From the NCBI GenBank assembly GCA_004524595.1, contig SDOA01000048.1, positions 1 to 29,553 of the forward strand: a DNA stretch of 29,553 bases. The letters run 5' to 3'. Shown here piece after piece: positions 15,359 to 24,670 of the stretch. Each line of letters begins with the position of its first letter. The stretch's first letter is position 1. A model generated the notes under the pieces. That model worked only from the letters and a program-made list of their open reading frames with translations, had not been told where the DNA came from and did no database searches. The translations under genes were made by a program, and so were the position numbers. Source of the DNA: Candidatus Thorarchaeota archaeon. GTDB taxonomy: Archaea; Asgardarchaeota; Thorarchaeia; Thorarchaeales; Thorarchaeaceae.

Positions 15359-17374
15359 TTAGAACTCATCAAAATATACTCTTAGAAGCTCAGCTACACT
15401 TCTTGCTCTAGAAACCATACCTCTATCACGATGAGGTGTTGAACCATCGAACATATCAGAAACTGTTCCCAAACACCCTCTTCTAACTGAACTCAATACA
15501 GGCCTGAAGAATTTTTTCTCAGCTTTGAGCTTGTTCTCAGGAGTATCACCATTTACAGCCAACCAAGCGGTTATGTAAGGTCCAATCAACCATGGGTGTA
15601 CTGACCCTTGATGTGCTGCAGCTGCTCTACTCCTTGGACCACCGGTATATGCTCGTGCATAGCGGGAATCACTTGGAGATAGGGTTCTAAGGCCAAATGG
15701 TGTGAGGAGTTCTTTTGTAACAATCTTAAGAACAGAATTTGCTTTTAGAGAATCAAGCAAAGGAAATGGCAAGCTGATGGCAAAGATTTGATTTGGCCGA
15801 ATAGATTTGTCTTTAACATCATCTGTCACAACATCATAGAGATAACCAAGATCAGGGTCCCAGAATGTCTGTTCAAATGCTTCGCGTATCCAAGAAGCAA
15901 CAGCTTGAAACTCATAGGGATCTCGTCCCATAATTTCACACATTTTACCCATCGCCATCAGCGCATTGAACCAGAGAGCATTTGTCTCAACACATTTACC
16001 AATTCTAGGTGTTGGACACCAATCATCTACACGTTCATTCATCCAAGAGACCTCAACACCCTCAATTCCTGAGACGAGCATACCATCGTGGTCTTCATGG
16101 ATGTTGTATTTTGTTCCAATTCTATAGGCAGTTATAATAGATTCCATTGTATCCCAAATGATTCCTCTTAGAAATTCAACATCATTGGTCGCTTTGATAT
16201 ATCGATAGACAGCCATTATGAACCATAATGATGCATCTACAGAATCGTATTCTGGTTGGATACCACGGTCTGGAAAATCATTTGGAATTAGTCCATAACG
16301 TGAATAGCGAGCATAATTTGTCAAAACGGCTCTAGCATCTTGGAATCTACCGATTGACATTGTCAATCCAGATAATGATATCATTGCATCAAGACCGATA
16401 TCAGCTAGTTCATGGTAACCTGCAATTATTGAGCGCATATTTGTGGAAACCCTGTCAACAATGAAAGTATCCGCATCAAGGATAAGCCATTCAATATCCT
16501 CATCTCTTTCTCTAGATGACATAGCATAGGCTCGGTCATTAAGGATTTTTCGCCTTCGGAGCTCCTCAAATCTAAGCTTTGCAAAATCCTTTCTCTGTGC
16601 TTCTGATAATGGACCAAGACCTTCCATGAGTTCTTTACGCGAAGGAGCGACAGCAAACAAAAAAGAAAGAAAGTGTTCACCGGGTTCAAGGATTGTGTGA
16701 AAGACACCAGGTATGACCATCTCTTCCTCATTTGGCAAACCCATTGCTTTATCACGCCTATAGACCTGCGGCGCAGTTACCCTGTGTTCACTTAGCATGA
16801 ATTCAGCATCGGGAGTATAAGCGTACATCCAAGGACTAATAGGTCGATCATCAAAAGAGAAGTATGAATGTTCATTAATGACCTCAAATTCTGGCGTGAA
16901 GTCAAGATGAGGAGGTCTTGTATGAATATCTCGACATGTCTGAAGTGGGGTCACTGTGAAGACAGTTTCCTCAGAATTCTTTAGCTCATAATTTACAACT
17001 GTGAGATTCCTTCTATAAGCCATGAATACTGTTTTTTCGAGTTCAACACAACCCGTGGCATATACCATCTGAGGAAGAGGATTTAACTCGAATCGCTTCA
17101 GGTAGCGATAACCCCTATGTGTGACACCCTCTGTGGTCTGTTCAGTACTGAGATTACATTCTCCATCTCTATTCACTAAAACCTCATCTAATCTGGATAG
17201 TGTTAGCCATCTATCAACGGGAGGACTTAGCGAAGATACTAGTAAGCCATGATAGCTTCTAACATTAAGACCAACAATAGTAGAAGATGTATATCCGCCT
17301 AGACCATTAGCATAGAGCCATTCAAAGGTGACAGCTCTATTGAGTCTGAGATCAGCATCTTCTAACGTAATCAC
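15359..17374 (-). CDS. Amylo-alpha-1,6-glucosidase (GH133-type glycogen debranching enzyme)
   Basis: A 671-residue cytoplasmic enzyme of normal family length. The N-terminal domain has the glycogen-debranching signature EWLYANGLGGYTSSTIVG and SYHGLLVSS. The C-terminal (alpha/alpha)6-barrel carries EYDSVDASLWFI, WMNERVDDWCPTPRIGKCVE, ETNALWFNALMAMG, IRPNQIFAISLPF and AHQGSVHPWLIGPYITAW. The family hydrolyses alpha-1,6 branch points of glycogen-like glucans, so a stored or scavenged branched glucan is implied. The start is a GTG with GAGGCG about eight bases upstream. No glycogen synthase or phosphorylase is visible in the window. The gene is divergent from the MFS transporter across about 140 bases, which raises the possibility of sugar-linked co-regulation. 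Confidence 0.88.
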   Translation of the reverse strand: MITLEDADLRLNRAVTFEWLYANGLGGYTSSTIVGLNVRSYHGLLVSSLSPPVDRWLTLSRLDEVLVNRDGECNLSTEQTTEGVTHRGYRYLKRFELNPLPQMVYATGCVELEKTVFMAYRRNLTVVNYELKNSEETVFTVTPLQTCRDIHTRPPHLDFTPEFEVINEHSYFSFDDRPISPWMYAYTPDAEFMLSEHRVTAPQVYRRDKAMGLPNEEEMVIPGVFHTILEPGEHFLSFLFAVAPSRKELMEGLGPLSEAQRKDFAKLRFEELRRRKILNDRAYAMSSRERDEDIEWLILDADTFIVDRVSTNMRSIIAGYHELADIGLDAMISLSGLTMSIGRFQDARAVLTNYARYSRYGLIPNDFPDRGIQPEYDSVDASLWFIMAVYRYIKATNDVEFLRGIIWDTMESIITAYRIGTKYNIHEDHDGMLVSGIEGVEVSWMNERVDDWCPTPRIGKCVETNALWFNALMAMGKMCEIMGRDPYEFQAVASWIREAFEQTFWDPDLGYLYDVVTDDVKDKSIRPNQIFAISLPFPLLDSLKANSVLKIVTKELLTPFGLRTLSPSDSRYARAYTGGPRSRAAAAHQGSVHPWLIGPYITAWLAVNGDTPENKLKAEKKFFRPVLSSVRRGCLGTVSDMFDGSTPHRDRGMVSRARSVAELLRVYFDEF

Positions 17375-17515
17375 TACTAAGGCGCCTCACTATTATTATA
17401 CTCAATTCTGACTCAAATCTCGTACACTTTAAGGTTGTGTGATACGTAGTTTCAAGCTCCAATAGACATCGTCTTAAAGACAATTAATCAGAGTTAGAAA
17501 CAGGAGTACACAGCC

Positions 17516-18799
17516 TTGTCGTCAGATGAGATGATAAAACCCACAACAGAAACCTATCCTATAGTTATGGGAGGCAGGGCTCGGAAAGTCATGGGGTTGA
17601 ATATGAATCTCTGGCGATTAGCTCTAGTAACAGGTATTGCCCAATTCTCAATGAGTTTGTGGGCTTGGGAGTTCAGTATCTTTCTAGAACTTGATGTTTT
17701 ACTCGCAAAATGGCAGATAGGGATGGCTTTTTCAATTGGTACATTTGCAATGATTCTAGGATATATGGCCTCAGGTATTATTTCCGATTTCATTGGTCGA
17801 AAGAACACAATGGTGATTTCTTTCATCCCTATGGCAATAGGTCTCTTGGGAATGTGGCTTAATCCAACTTGGCCATTTATCGCAATAGAGTATGCACTCA
17901 ATCAATTTGGTTGGGCATCAATCCTTGTCATCACAGCAGCAATACCTGCAGATGAGATCGTAGCTGATGGAGGAGCTCATAGTGCACGAACCTTCACAAT
18001 GGTTCTTTTGCCAGCTTTTATTGTAGACGGCATCAGCCCTATTCTAGGGGGCATAATGTTGGATTCTGGTTACACAGCAAGTCATTTACACATTATTGCA
18101 GCAATCGGTTCAATAATAGCATTATTAGCTACTGCTCTTTTTGTCAAAGAATCACTTACAAAAGATATTATCAAGGAAGCAAGAAGAGGACCTATTATAA
18201 CAGTTCGCGGACTAGGGAAAGACTTCTGGAAGTTTGTTTTAGGTATTTCCGGGTTCATCTTTTTCCTCAGAGCTGCAGTTCCGTATCTTGGAAACTTAGT
18301 TGTTGGAGAATGGAATATTAGTCCTGCTTTTTATGGATACGCTTGGAGTTTCTATTCAATCACGAGTGCGATAATTCTTTACTCTGCTGGAACATTGGCA
18401 GACAAGAATGTTAAAGCAGCTCAAATTCTTGCACTCATCGGCAATGCTTTGATAATACTAGTATTTGCATTTGTGGAAGGATTTCTATATCTCATTGTAC
18501 TTAATGCGCTTTGGTCGATACCAGTTGCGTTATGGATAGGTGCGGAAAATACAATAGTCGCTGGAAGTGTTACAATAGAGAAGAAAGGAAGAGCTCTAGG
18601 AACATATCGTTATGCTCTCAGTGTTATAGGATTGTTTGCGTACTCATTTGGTGCCTATATCTGGGAACTCAATGGAAGTCTTAAGATCCTCTATTATTTA
18701 GTTGGAATTGGGTGTCTTCTTTTTGTCATTATTATGGCAATTGCTTTGCGTTCTATCAACTTGAAGAGGGAAACAGTACAGTACATTGATGAAAAATAA
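17516..18799 (+). CDS. Major facilitator superfamily transporter, 12 membrane helices
   Basis: A 427-residue membrane protein with about twelve hydrophobic helices in two six-helix halves. The loop between helices 2 and 3 carries the MFS signature SGIISDFIGRKNTMV (G-x3-D-x2-GRK). The short hydrophilic N-terminus precedes the first helix at about residue 30. The start is TTG, supported by AGGAG at 17502-17506, nine bases upstream; the first ATG (17531) would be too far from it. The substrate is unknown. Acidic and aromatic residues in helix 1 (SLWAWEFSIFLELD) may line the pathway. It is divergent from the glycogen-debranching gene, so a sugar or sugar-derived substrate is one guess. Confidence 0.85.
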   Translation: MSSDEMIKPTTETYPIVMGGRARKVMGLNMNLWRLALVTGIAQFSMSLWAWEFSIFLELDVLLAKWQIGMAFSIGTFAMILGYMASGIISDFIGRKNTMVISFIPMAIGLLGMWLNPTWPFIAIEYALNQFGWASILVITAAIPADEIVADGGAHSARTFTMVLLPAFIVDGISPILGGIMLDSGYTASHLHIIAAIGSIIALLATALFVKESLTKDIIKEARRGPIITVRGLGKDFWKFVLGISGFIFFLRAAVPYLGNLVVGEWNISPAFYGYAWSFYSITSAIILYSAGTLADKNVKAAQILALIGNALIILVFAFVEGFLYLIVLNALWSIPVALWIGAENTIVAGSVTIEKKGRALGTYRYALSVIGLFAYSFGAYIWELNGSLKILYYLVGIGCLLFVIIMAIALRSINLKRETVQYIDEK

Positions 18800-18932
18800 A
18801 TCTAAAAGAAGATACAATGCATCATAGAATAGAATATAGACACAAAAGTAAGAAGAACACTCATAATAACCGAGTGATGTGCTTATCTTATCTCAGGCTC
18901 TAAGTCCATCATAAGGAGCTGTGGGGACCATA

Positions 18933-20852
18933 ATGAATGATGATTCTTCGTTCATTGGCCGACGTCTAAAACAGACCGGAGACTTATTATTAGGCGGAGC
19001 CCAGAAACAGGTCCTTGATTATAAAAGCAAATTTGAAAGTTTAAGAGGAACATATGATGAGTTCCTCTCAAAATTATTAGTTTCGTATGAATCCAAGTCA
19101 TTTGATACAAAGTTTGTAGACGAATTCTTTGGTAAAAGGAAACTCACATTTGTAGGAATTGACGGTACGGTCTTGAAGCATGATGTATTTGATTTACTCA
19201 TCTTTTTCGCAGGAGCTTACCCTGCTTTTGGTACAATAGAAATAGAAGAAACTGGAAAAGCAGTTTTTGAGTATGATGAAAAATATCTCGAACGGGGGGT
19301 GGGGGTATCGAGTGTTCTTCCAGTCTACATAAGTGAAGTACCTCACATTGATCAGACACTTCTGATAAGGTCAGAAGAAGGCGACGTAGAACAATCGATT
19401 AGTCACTCTGATTCTTGGGTCATTGATAACTCTGCATTTGCGGATTATATGATGGGATTATCAGAGTTCTATCTCACCTATCATCTTACATCTCTAGAAA
19501 AACCAGTCGATATTCTTCTCCTTGATAGAATATTTTCCTCAGAGGTTGCATCATTCTATGCTGAAACCTCGGACTTTAGAGTAGATTTAGATCATGAGTG
19601 CGGTCTTATCGGTCATAAAATGAACGGTAGAGCATTTTCAAAGACTGAATGGGTGTATGCAAGGAAATTATTTGGAAATCTACGGATGGGTACTCCTGCA
19701 GCACGTGGAGAGTTCCTATTGTCAAGAATTATTTTTGAACTCATGAATGCAGAAGGTAACAGCCTTACACGTAAAGAACTCGTTGAACTGCTTGAGTTTG
19801 ATAATGAGTTTCAGGAGGCAAGATTGGATAAAGAACTGAAGAATGGAATGAAAGGAACAGGGGAAGCTGAAGGAGTTATCATTAGAGACAAGGACCATTT
19901 TGTCCTAAAGCCGCAATACAGAGATTTGCATGTAAGGATCAAGAGTATCGTTGATGAAGTGTGTGGCCGAATGTTCTCAACGGATTCCAATGTGGGATAC
20001 GAAGATCGGTTCAAAATAGATGGTCGTTGGTTAACAACAAATGATCTAGCTTTTCTAAGTATAGCATCTCTATATCTTGCTGTAGAAAATTGCTGGAAGA
20101 ACCGAATTTTACTCCTCGGTGTAGCAAAGGATACGTCAGCTAGAGATTTGAAACGTCAAGTCCTTCCAGTCCTTAACTATGTTGGAAGATTCAAGGGAGG
20201 CTTCATAGAGAAACGAGAAGATACACCAGATACAGATAGAATGATCCTCCAGTGGATTTCGCTTCATGAGCGAGAGCATCTTAAAGTTCCTTGGGCAACA
20301 GTAGAATATGATACAGCATTCAAGACCATAGTTCCTCATTTTGATAAAGAACCGGGTCTCGTTTCTGGTGCAAGAAGAAACCAGATCTCGATTGAGAAAA
20401 CATTTCTCAAATCATATTTTCAGCTTTGCCAAGCAGGATCAGAGCCAAAATTGAGAAGCAATGTCTTGTTATATGATAGACTTGTTTATCCAGAATTTGA
20501 TACGAAAAAAGAGAACATTGTAACATTGAAGCATGATTATGAAAAACGACCAGATTATCCAGAATCTGTAGAGGTCGTTTTTTATGAGGGAAGAGATAAT
20601 CCCATACAATCATTTGTAATCACACTATTCAAAGCAATGACAAGTATGAGTATTCCTGAATTATTTGGTCACCTAAAACCACTATACGTGGCAGACAAGG
20701 TTGCCAAATATCATTTCACACAAGTAAAAGGTATGATAGAGAGCACAGGAACCTGGTTGATGAATCGTCCAGATCTGCGCGAATTCCTATTCTATTTGAG
20801 TAGTTTTAGAGAGAGGAGGTCTAGTGTTGAGCAATCAAGAAGAACTACGTAA
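18933..20852 (+). CDS. nurA: NurA-family 5'-3' nuclease, oversized
   Basis: A 639-residue protein that pairs with HerA to resect DNA double-strand ends before recombination. NurA motifs are spread across the chain: FVGIDGTVLKHD with the catalytic Asp77 (family V/IDGS), ILLLDRIF (Asp198) and the late block RILLLGVAKDTSAR. Typical NurA proteins are roughly 300-450 residues. The extra length lies mainly between ~205 and 380, where a winged-helix-like segment (FLLSRIIFELMNAEG, LTRKELVELLEF) is inserted. The start is uncertain: a GTG at 18921 is only two bases after AAGGAG, whereas the ATG at 18933 has GGGGA five bases upstream. The 3' end overlaps herA by 26 bases, a tightly coupled operon. Confidence 0.8.
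   Translation: MNDDSSFIGRRLKQTGDLLLGGAQKQVLDYKSKFESLRGTYDEFLSKLLVSYESKSFDTKFVDEFFGKRKLTFVGIDGTVLKHDVFDLLIFFAGAYPAFGTIEIEETGKAVFEYDEKYLERGVGVSSVLPVYISEVPHIDQTLLIRSEEGDVEQSISHSDSWVIDNSAFADYMMGLSEFYLTYHLTSLEKPVDILLLDRIFSSEVASFYAETSDFRVDLDHECGLIGHKMNGRAFSKTEWVYARKLFGNLRMGTPAARGEFLLSRIIFELMNAEGNSLTRKELVELLEFDNEFQEARLDKELKNGMKGTGEAEGVIIRDKDHFVLKPQYRDLHVRIKSIVDEVCGRMFSTDSNVGYEDRFKIDGRWLTTNDLAFLSIASLYLAVENCWKNRILLLGVAKDTSARDLKRQVLPVLNYVGRFKGGFIEKREDTPDTDRMILQWISLHEREHLKVPWATVEYDTAFKTIVPHFDKEPGLVSGARRNQISIEKTFLKSYFQLCQAGSEPKLRSNVLLYDRLVYPEFDTKKENIVTLKHDYEKRPDYPESVEVVFYEGRDNPIQSFVITLFKAMTSMSIPELFGHLKPLYVADKVAKYHFTQVKGMIESTGTWLMNRPDLREFLFYLSSFRERRSSVEQSRRTT
20815..20820 (+). promoter_or_regulatory. Ribosome-binding site that sets the herA start
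   Basis: GGAGGT inside the 3' end of nurA. It is three bases from a GTG (20824) and six bases from a TTG (20827). Normal spacing favours TTG. Confidence 0.6.
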
Positions 20853-22716
20853 GAAACATTTCACTGATTTTGATGGTGCCTTTGTTGGTAGATTAGCTAG
20901 AGTCATCCCTATTGCAGCCAACTATACTTCAGAATGGTCTGGTTCTGCGGCTAGATATGATTGCAGAATCAAGATACGTTACAACAAGGAGCTCATGGCG
21001 CAGCTAGAAGAAGGAATGCTTCTTGCTGTCAAAAACTTCAAGGGGCAATCTAAGAAATCTGTCAAGGAGGCTATCGAGAGATATACTGTGATGGTGATAA
21101 GTAAGGTATGGCCACTTCATTATGGGCTAGGTGGCGTTAGCGATAGTCATTATTATCCTATGCAAATGGAGATTATAGAACAATCAGTGTCTGATTGGTC
21201 CACTGATGACCAAGCCACAATGATGGTGCACATGACAGCAATACCAATTAATTATGACCTTGTTTTTAATGCAAAAGGAGAAACTGAATTTCGAAAGGGA
21301 TTCTCATATCCTCTGGTTGGCGAAGAGGTCTATGTTATCAATATGGAAACTGTAGACCAAATATACAATGCAAAAGTAAAGGAATCTATAGGGTACACAA
21401 CCAAGACGACTTCTGAAAATCCTCGTAAGGACCCGAGATTGGGAACTCTAAGAATGTTTCTCGAATCTGATGAACAAGTACCGATATACGTTGATCTCAA
21501 CAAACTTGTTAGATACCACTTCGGTGTTTTCTCGTTTACTGGTGGAGGGAAAAGCAATCTTCTATCTAATCTATTTAGGAGAGTGCTCTATCATACTAAA
21601 GATACCAAAATCGTCATTTTTGACATCAGCTGCGAATATCCATTCTTGATAAGTGACATATTATCGGATTCTAAAATTCCGGGAAAGGTCATTCTTGAAG
21701 AAGAGGCCGAATCACCAGAAGAATTCGCACGGTCAATTGTTAAACCGCGTGATTTTGAAGATGATGATAAAGCAAATGAAATCTTGAAGAAGTTATACAA
21801 TGACGGTCTTGTTACCCATTACAATCAACCACTAACGCAGATTCCAACATTCGGGAGCCTACTGGAAGAAATACAAGATATGCGTTCGGGACAGGGTCTC
21901 GATAAACCACATTATATACAGGCAATTGAAGAAACTTTAGATTTCGTGAATGATTGGATGGAAGACAATACCAAAAACATGAATGATATTCTTGATGAAG
22001 CATTCATAGATTCTTTTGCTGCTAAAGCAAAGAGTGCTGTTGAGAGTTTCAATGTTCATTCAAGCTCTGGTGTATATGCATGGGCAACTACAAGATCTAG
22101 TCTGAAGAGGAATCTTGCAAGAGCAAAGAAAGCAACAAGTAGCGGTGTGACGATTAGCGATATTCTAAAGATGCTTTCTGGTGACGAGAGAGTAATTTGC
22201 ATCTCAATGGCCGATTCAGAGACACTGAGGGATCTTGTCATTGGATTAACAGGAGCCGCACTGAAATATAGAAAACGTAAATTCCAAATCAAACCACAGA
22301 TTCTCTTTGTCTTCGATGAAGCTCAAGAATTTATCCCAAGCAAAGCAAGTGGATTGACCGAGCGCTGCAGTTATGCAGTAGAGAGATTATTGAGACAGGG
22401 GAGAAAATATGGTTTAGGTGGAGCTATTGCCACCCAGAGAATTGCTTACCTGAACACTAACATAATGCAACAACTTCACACATTCTTTGTTGGTACTTTG
22501 CCAAGACCTTACGATCGTACAGTGGTTAGTAGTTCATTCCAAATCGATCTTAGTATTTTGGACAAGACCCTTGAATTCCCACCAGGCTCATGGCTGCTCT
22601 CAAGCTATATAGCAACAGGTCTTGATAATGTTCCAGTATTTGTGAAAGCAGATAACTCAGAAGATACACTTAAGGAACATATTGAGAAAGTATTGAAAGG
22701 AATGGGGAAGAGTTAG
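20827..22716 (+). CDS. herA: HerA bipolar DNA helicase/translocase
   Basis: About 629 residues, an FtsK/HerA-type RecA-fold ATPase that forms a hexamer and drives NurA in DNA end resection. The N-terminal HAS-barrel region spans roughly 15-230. Walker A is FSFTGGGKSNLLSNL (Lys near residue 242), and Walker B is ILFVFDEAQEF. The conserved block RQGRKYGLGGAIATQR includes the arginine-finger/sensor region, and LPRPYDR is near the C-terminus. It is somewhat longer than the ~500-residue archaeal standard, with an acidic helical insert between the Walker motifs (about 285-420). Mre11 and Rad50, frequent neighbours in archaea, are not adjacent here; the upstream neighbour is a transporter. It ends 12 bases before the convergent ribA. 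Confidence 0.9.
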   Translation: MSNQEELRKKHFTDFDGAFVGRLARVIPIAANYTSEWSGSAARYDCRIKIRYNKELMAQLEEGMLLAVKNFKGQSKKSVKEAIERYTVMVISKVWPLHYGLGGVSDSHYYPMQMEIIEQSVSDWSTDDQATMMVHMTAIPINYDLVFNAKGETEFRKGFSYPLVGEEVYVINMETVDQIYNAKVKESIGYTTKTTSENPRKDPRLGTLRMFLESDEQVPIYVDLNKLVRYHFGVFSFTGGGKSNLLSNLFRRVLYHTKDTKIVIFDISCEYPFLISDILSDSKIPGKVILEEEAESPEEFARSIVKPRDFEDDDKANEILKKLYNDGLVTHYNQPLTQIPTFGSLLEEIQDMRSGQGLDKPHYIQAIEETLDFVNDWMEDNTKNMNDILDEAFIDSFAAKAKSAVESFNVHSSSGVYAWATTRSSLKRNLARAKKATSSGVTISDILKMLSGDERVICISMADSETLRDLVIGLTGAALKYRKRKFQIKPQILFVFDEAQEFIPSKASGLTERCSYAVERLLRQGRKYGLGGAIATQRIAYLNTNIMQQLHTFFVGTLPRPYDRTVVSSSFQIDLSILDKTLEFPPGSWLLSSYIATGLDNVPVFVKADNSEDTLKEHIEKVLKGMGKS

Positions 22717-22728
22717 GAGGGAATAGAT

Positions 22729-23457
22729 TTACTCTCCCTCATGAGGTAATTGTTCAGCAATGATCTGTATCTTCTTAACATCTCGTGTGGAAGCTAATTC
22801 ACCAAAAAGATGACCAGATTTTGCAGCCTTGGTTTCAAGATAGGCACGATTGTATTCTGTTGCTTCAATTATGAGAGGTAGCCTTTCATCAATCTGAATA
22901 CCTGCAGCAGTCAATTGCTGTATTTTCTCAGGATTATTTGTCAGAAGTTTGATTGAGTGTATCTGTAGGTTTTTCAGTATGTTTGCGGCTATCCCATAAT
23001 CACGTTCATCTGGCTGATAACCAAGAAGAAGATTAGCATCAATGGTATCTACTCCATGGTCCTGCAAGGCATAGGCTTTGATTTTTTCTGTCAAACCGAT
23101 ATTTCGACCTTCTTGACGAAGATAGAGAATAACTCCAGTACCTTTTTTCTCGATTATCCTCAGAGATTCCAGAAGTTGATCTCTGCAATCGCACCTTTTG
23201 CTGCCCATGACATCACCTGTAAGGCATTCGGAATGGACGCGTGTGACAACACCATCCTTTCTAACAACATCTCCTTTAATGATAGCAGTATGTTCTTTTC
23301 CATCACATGGACTAATGAAACCGCATATCTGGAAATCACCAAATCTACTTGGAAGATCTGCCACAGCCACAAGCTGCACACAACACTCATCAGTCATGCA
23401 GACTTGTTTTTCACTAGCTAATAGGAGTTCGTTAATCTGGTCTTCCGACAATTTCAT
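22729..23457 (-). CDS. ribA: GTP cyclohydrolase II
   Basis: A 242-residue enzyme that opens GTP to 2,5-diamino-6-ribosylamino-pyrimidinone 5'-phosphate, formate and pyrophosphate, the first step of riboflavin synthesis. The zinc site is C78-x10-C89-x-C91 in HSECLTGDVMGSKRCDC. LRQEGRNIGL, GYQPDERDYGIAANIL and LTNNPEKI are the other family blocks. It lacks the RibB (DHBP synthase) domain that is often fused in bacteria. Many archaea use a different GTP cyclohydrolase (ArfA, type III), so this bacterial-type enzyme may reflect gene transfer. The N-terminal ~28 residues carry extra cysteines (CMTDECC). It is divergent from the FrhB-like gene, a flavoprotein relative that also uses F420. Confidence 0.93.
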   Translation of the reverse strand: MKLSEDQINELLLASEKQVCMTDECCVQLVAVADLPSRFGDFQICGFISPCDGKEHTAIIKGDVVRKDGVVTRVHSECLTGDVMGSKRCDCRDQLLESLRIIEKKGTGVILYLRQEGRNIGLTEKIKAYALQDHGVDTIDANLLLGYQPDERDYGIAANILKNLQIHSIKLLTNNPEKIQQLTAAGIQIDERLPLIIEATEYNRAYLETKAAKSGHLFGELASTRDVKKIQIIAEQLPHEGE

Positions 23458-23537
23458 AATTATCTATCCACATTACCTTGGACCGACAGATGTCCTTCTT
23501 AAACATAGAGATATACCTTTAGTAATTCCAGTATTGC

Positions 23538-23546
23538 TAAATATAA
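23538..23546 (+). promoter_or_regulatory. TATA box of the FrhB-like gene
   Basis: TAAATATAA, a good match to the archaeal TATA element, lies about 45 bases before the ATG at 23586. AAAGGAGTG (23571-23579) follows as ribosome-binding site. Confidence 0.45.
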
Positions 23547-23585
23547 GTACTATCGAAAAATATGAAGAATAAAGGAGTGTAACCA

Positions 23586-24656
23586 ATGTCAAAAGATCAC
23601 AAGCTCATTGTTGATGAAATTCAAAGAGTCCTTAAAGAAAAAACGAAGATATATTCATTCAAAAAACTGGATAGAGAAATAATACAAACAGGAGCTTGTG
23701 TTGAGTGCGGTTCTTGTGTTGAAAGTTGTCCTGTCAATGCGATTACTGGAAACCTAATTGATGAAAAATATACACCACAATTAACTGGGGATTGTATCTC
23801 ATGCGGTATCTGTTATGCCATGTGCCCACGAACTCATGTACTTGAAGAACAACTTATTGGTAACGTTAGGAGTATTTGGAAAGCGAGGTCTCTAGGAAAC
23901 CATGCAAAACAAGACGGAGGGGCTGTAATTGCAATCCTTAAATTTATGCTAGAATCAAAGATTATTGAAGGGGCTGTCGTTGTAAATAAGTCAAAAGATA
24001 CGCCATGGTTTCCAGAAACTAGGATTGCAAGGAACAATGAAGACCTACTAAAATGTGGTGGAACAATCTATACACATGCTCAAGTCATAGCAAAGATGTT
24101 AGAAGGATTCAAAATAGGATTATCATCTTTAGCAGTAGTTGGAACTCCATGTAACATAGAGGCAATTCAAAGAATGGAAAGGCATCCTGCAGGATGGCTA
24201 AAGCTCAATTCAGAAACAAGCGTGTTCAAGATTAGTCTCTTCTGCATGGAATCATTCGACCATAGAAAGCTACAAGAATTTCTTCTAAAATCGAACATCA
24301 AAATAGAGGATGTAAAATGGTTTGCAATTGCCGGTGGTGAGTTTAAAATCACATTGGAAAACAATGAAAGAAAATGGCCAATAGCTGAGCTAGACATTGT
24401 GGCAGCCACATCTTGTGCGTATTGCCAAGATCTAACGGGATTTGATGCAGACATCTCCTGTGGCAACATAGGATCGGATGCTGGGTGGACAACGGTGATT
24501 GTGAGGACGTCAAGAGGAGAGGAGGTCCTAATGGGAACAATGCAGGCAAATTTGATAGAGGCAATACCTCTCGAAGAAAAGGAGATTCAGGCTATTATTA
24601 ACTCATCACGATTTAAGAAAAATAAATACTACAAACTTAGTTCAAATCATGAATGA
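23586..24656 (+). CDS. F420 hydrogenase/dehydrogenase beta-subunit-like protein (FrhB family)
   Basis: A 356-residue cytoplasmic iron-sulfur flavoprotein. Two ferredoxin-type clusters lie near the N-terminus: C38-x2-C41-x2-C44-x3-C48-P and C70-x2-C73-x2-C76-x3-C80-P. The FrhB N- and C-terminal domains follow, with VVGTPCNIEAIQRM (Cys189), SLFCMES and CAYCQDLTGFDADISCGNIG. By family, it carries FAD and exchanges electrons between ferredoxin-type clusters and coenzyme F420. It could be the F420-reducing module of a hydrogenase, Fpo-like complex or heterodisulfide reductase, but no partner subunit is adjacent, so the donor is unknown. The ribosome-binding site GGAG is eight bases upstream of the ATG. 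Confidence 0.87.
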   Translation: MSKDHKLIVDEIQRVLKEKTKIYSFKKLDREIIQTGACVECGSCVESCPVNAITGNLIDEKYTPQLTGDCISCGICYAMCPRTHVLEEQLIGNVRSIWKARSLGNHAKQDGGAVIAILKFMLESKIIEGAVVVNKSKDTPWFPETRIARNNEDLLKCGGTIYTHAQVIAKMLEGFKIGLSSLAVVGTPCNIEAIQRMERHPAGWLKLNSETSVFKISLFCMESFDHRKLQEFLLKSNIKIEDVKWFAIAGGEFKITLENNERKWPIAELDIVAATSCAYCQDLTGFDADISCGNIGSDAGWTTVIVRTSRGEEVLMGTMQANLIEAIPLEEKEIQAIINSSRFKKNKYYKLSSNHE

Positions 24657-24670
24657 TATATCAGTATCTG

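Noticed and set aside
15148..15372. Minus-strand open frame between the amylo-glucosidase and surface-protein genes
   Set aside because: It overlaps the real starts and stops on both sides, has poor composition and no ribosome-binding site; the region reads better as a leader and promoter.
22717..22740. GAGGGA/TCCCTC inverted repeat at the herA-ribA convergent junction
   Set aside because: Only six pairs, overlaps ribA coding sequence and has no T run; not strong enough to call a terminator.
23056..23421. Long plus-strand open frames inside ribA
   Set aside because: They are antisense shadows of a gene with clear GTP cyclohydrolase II motifs.
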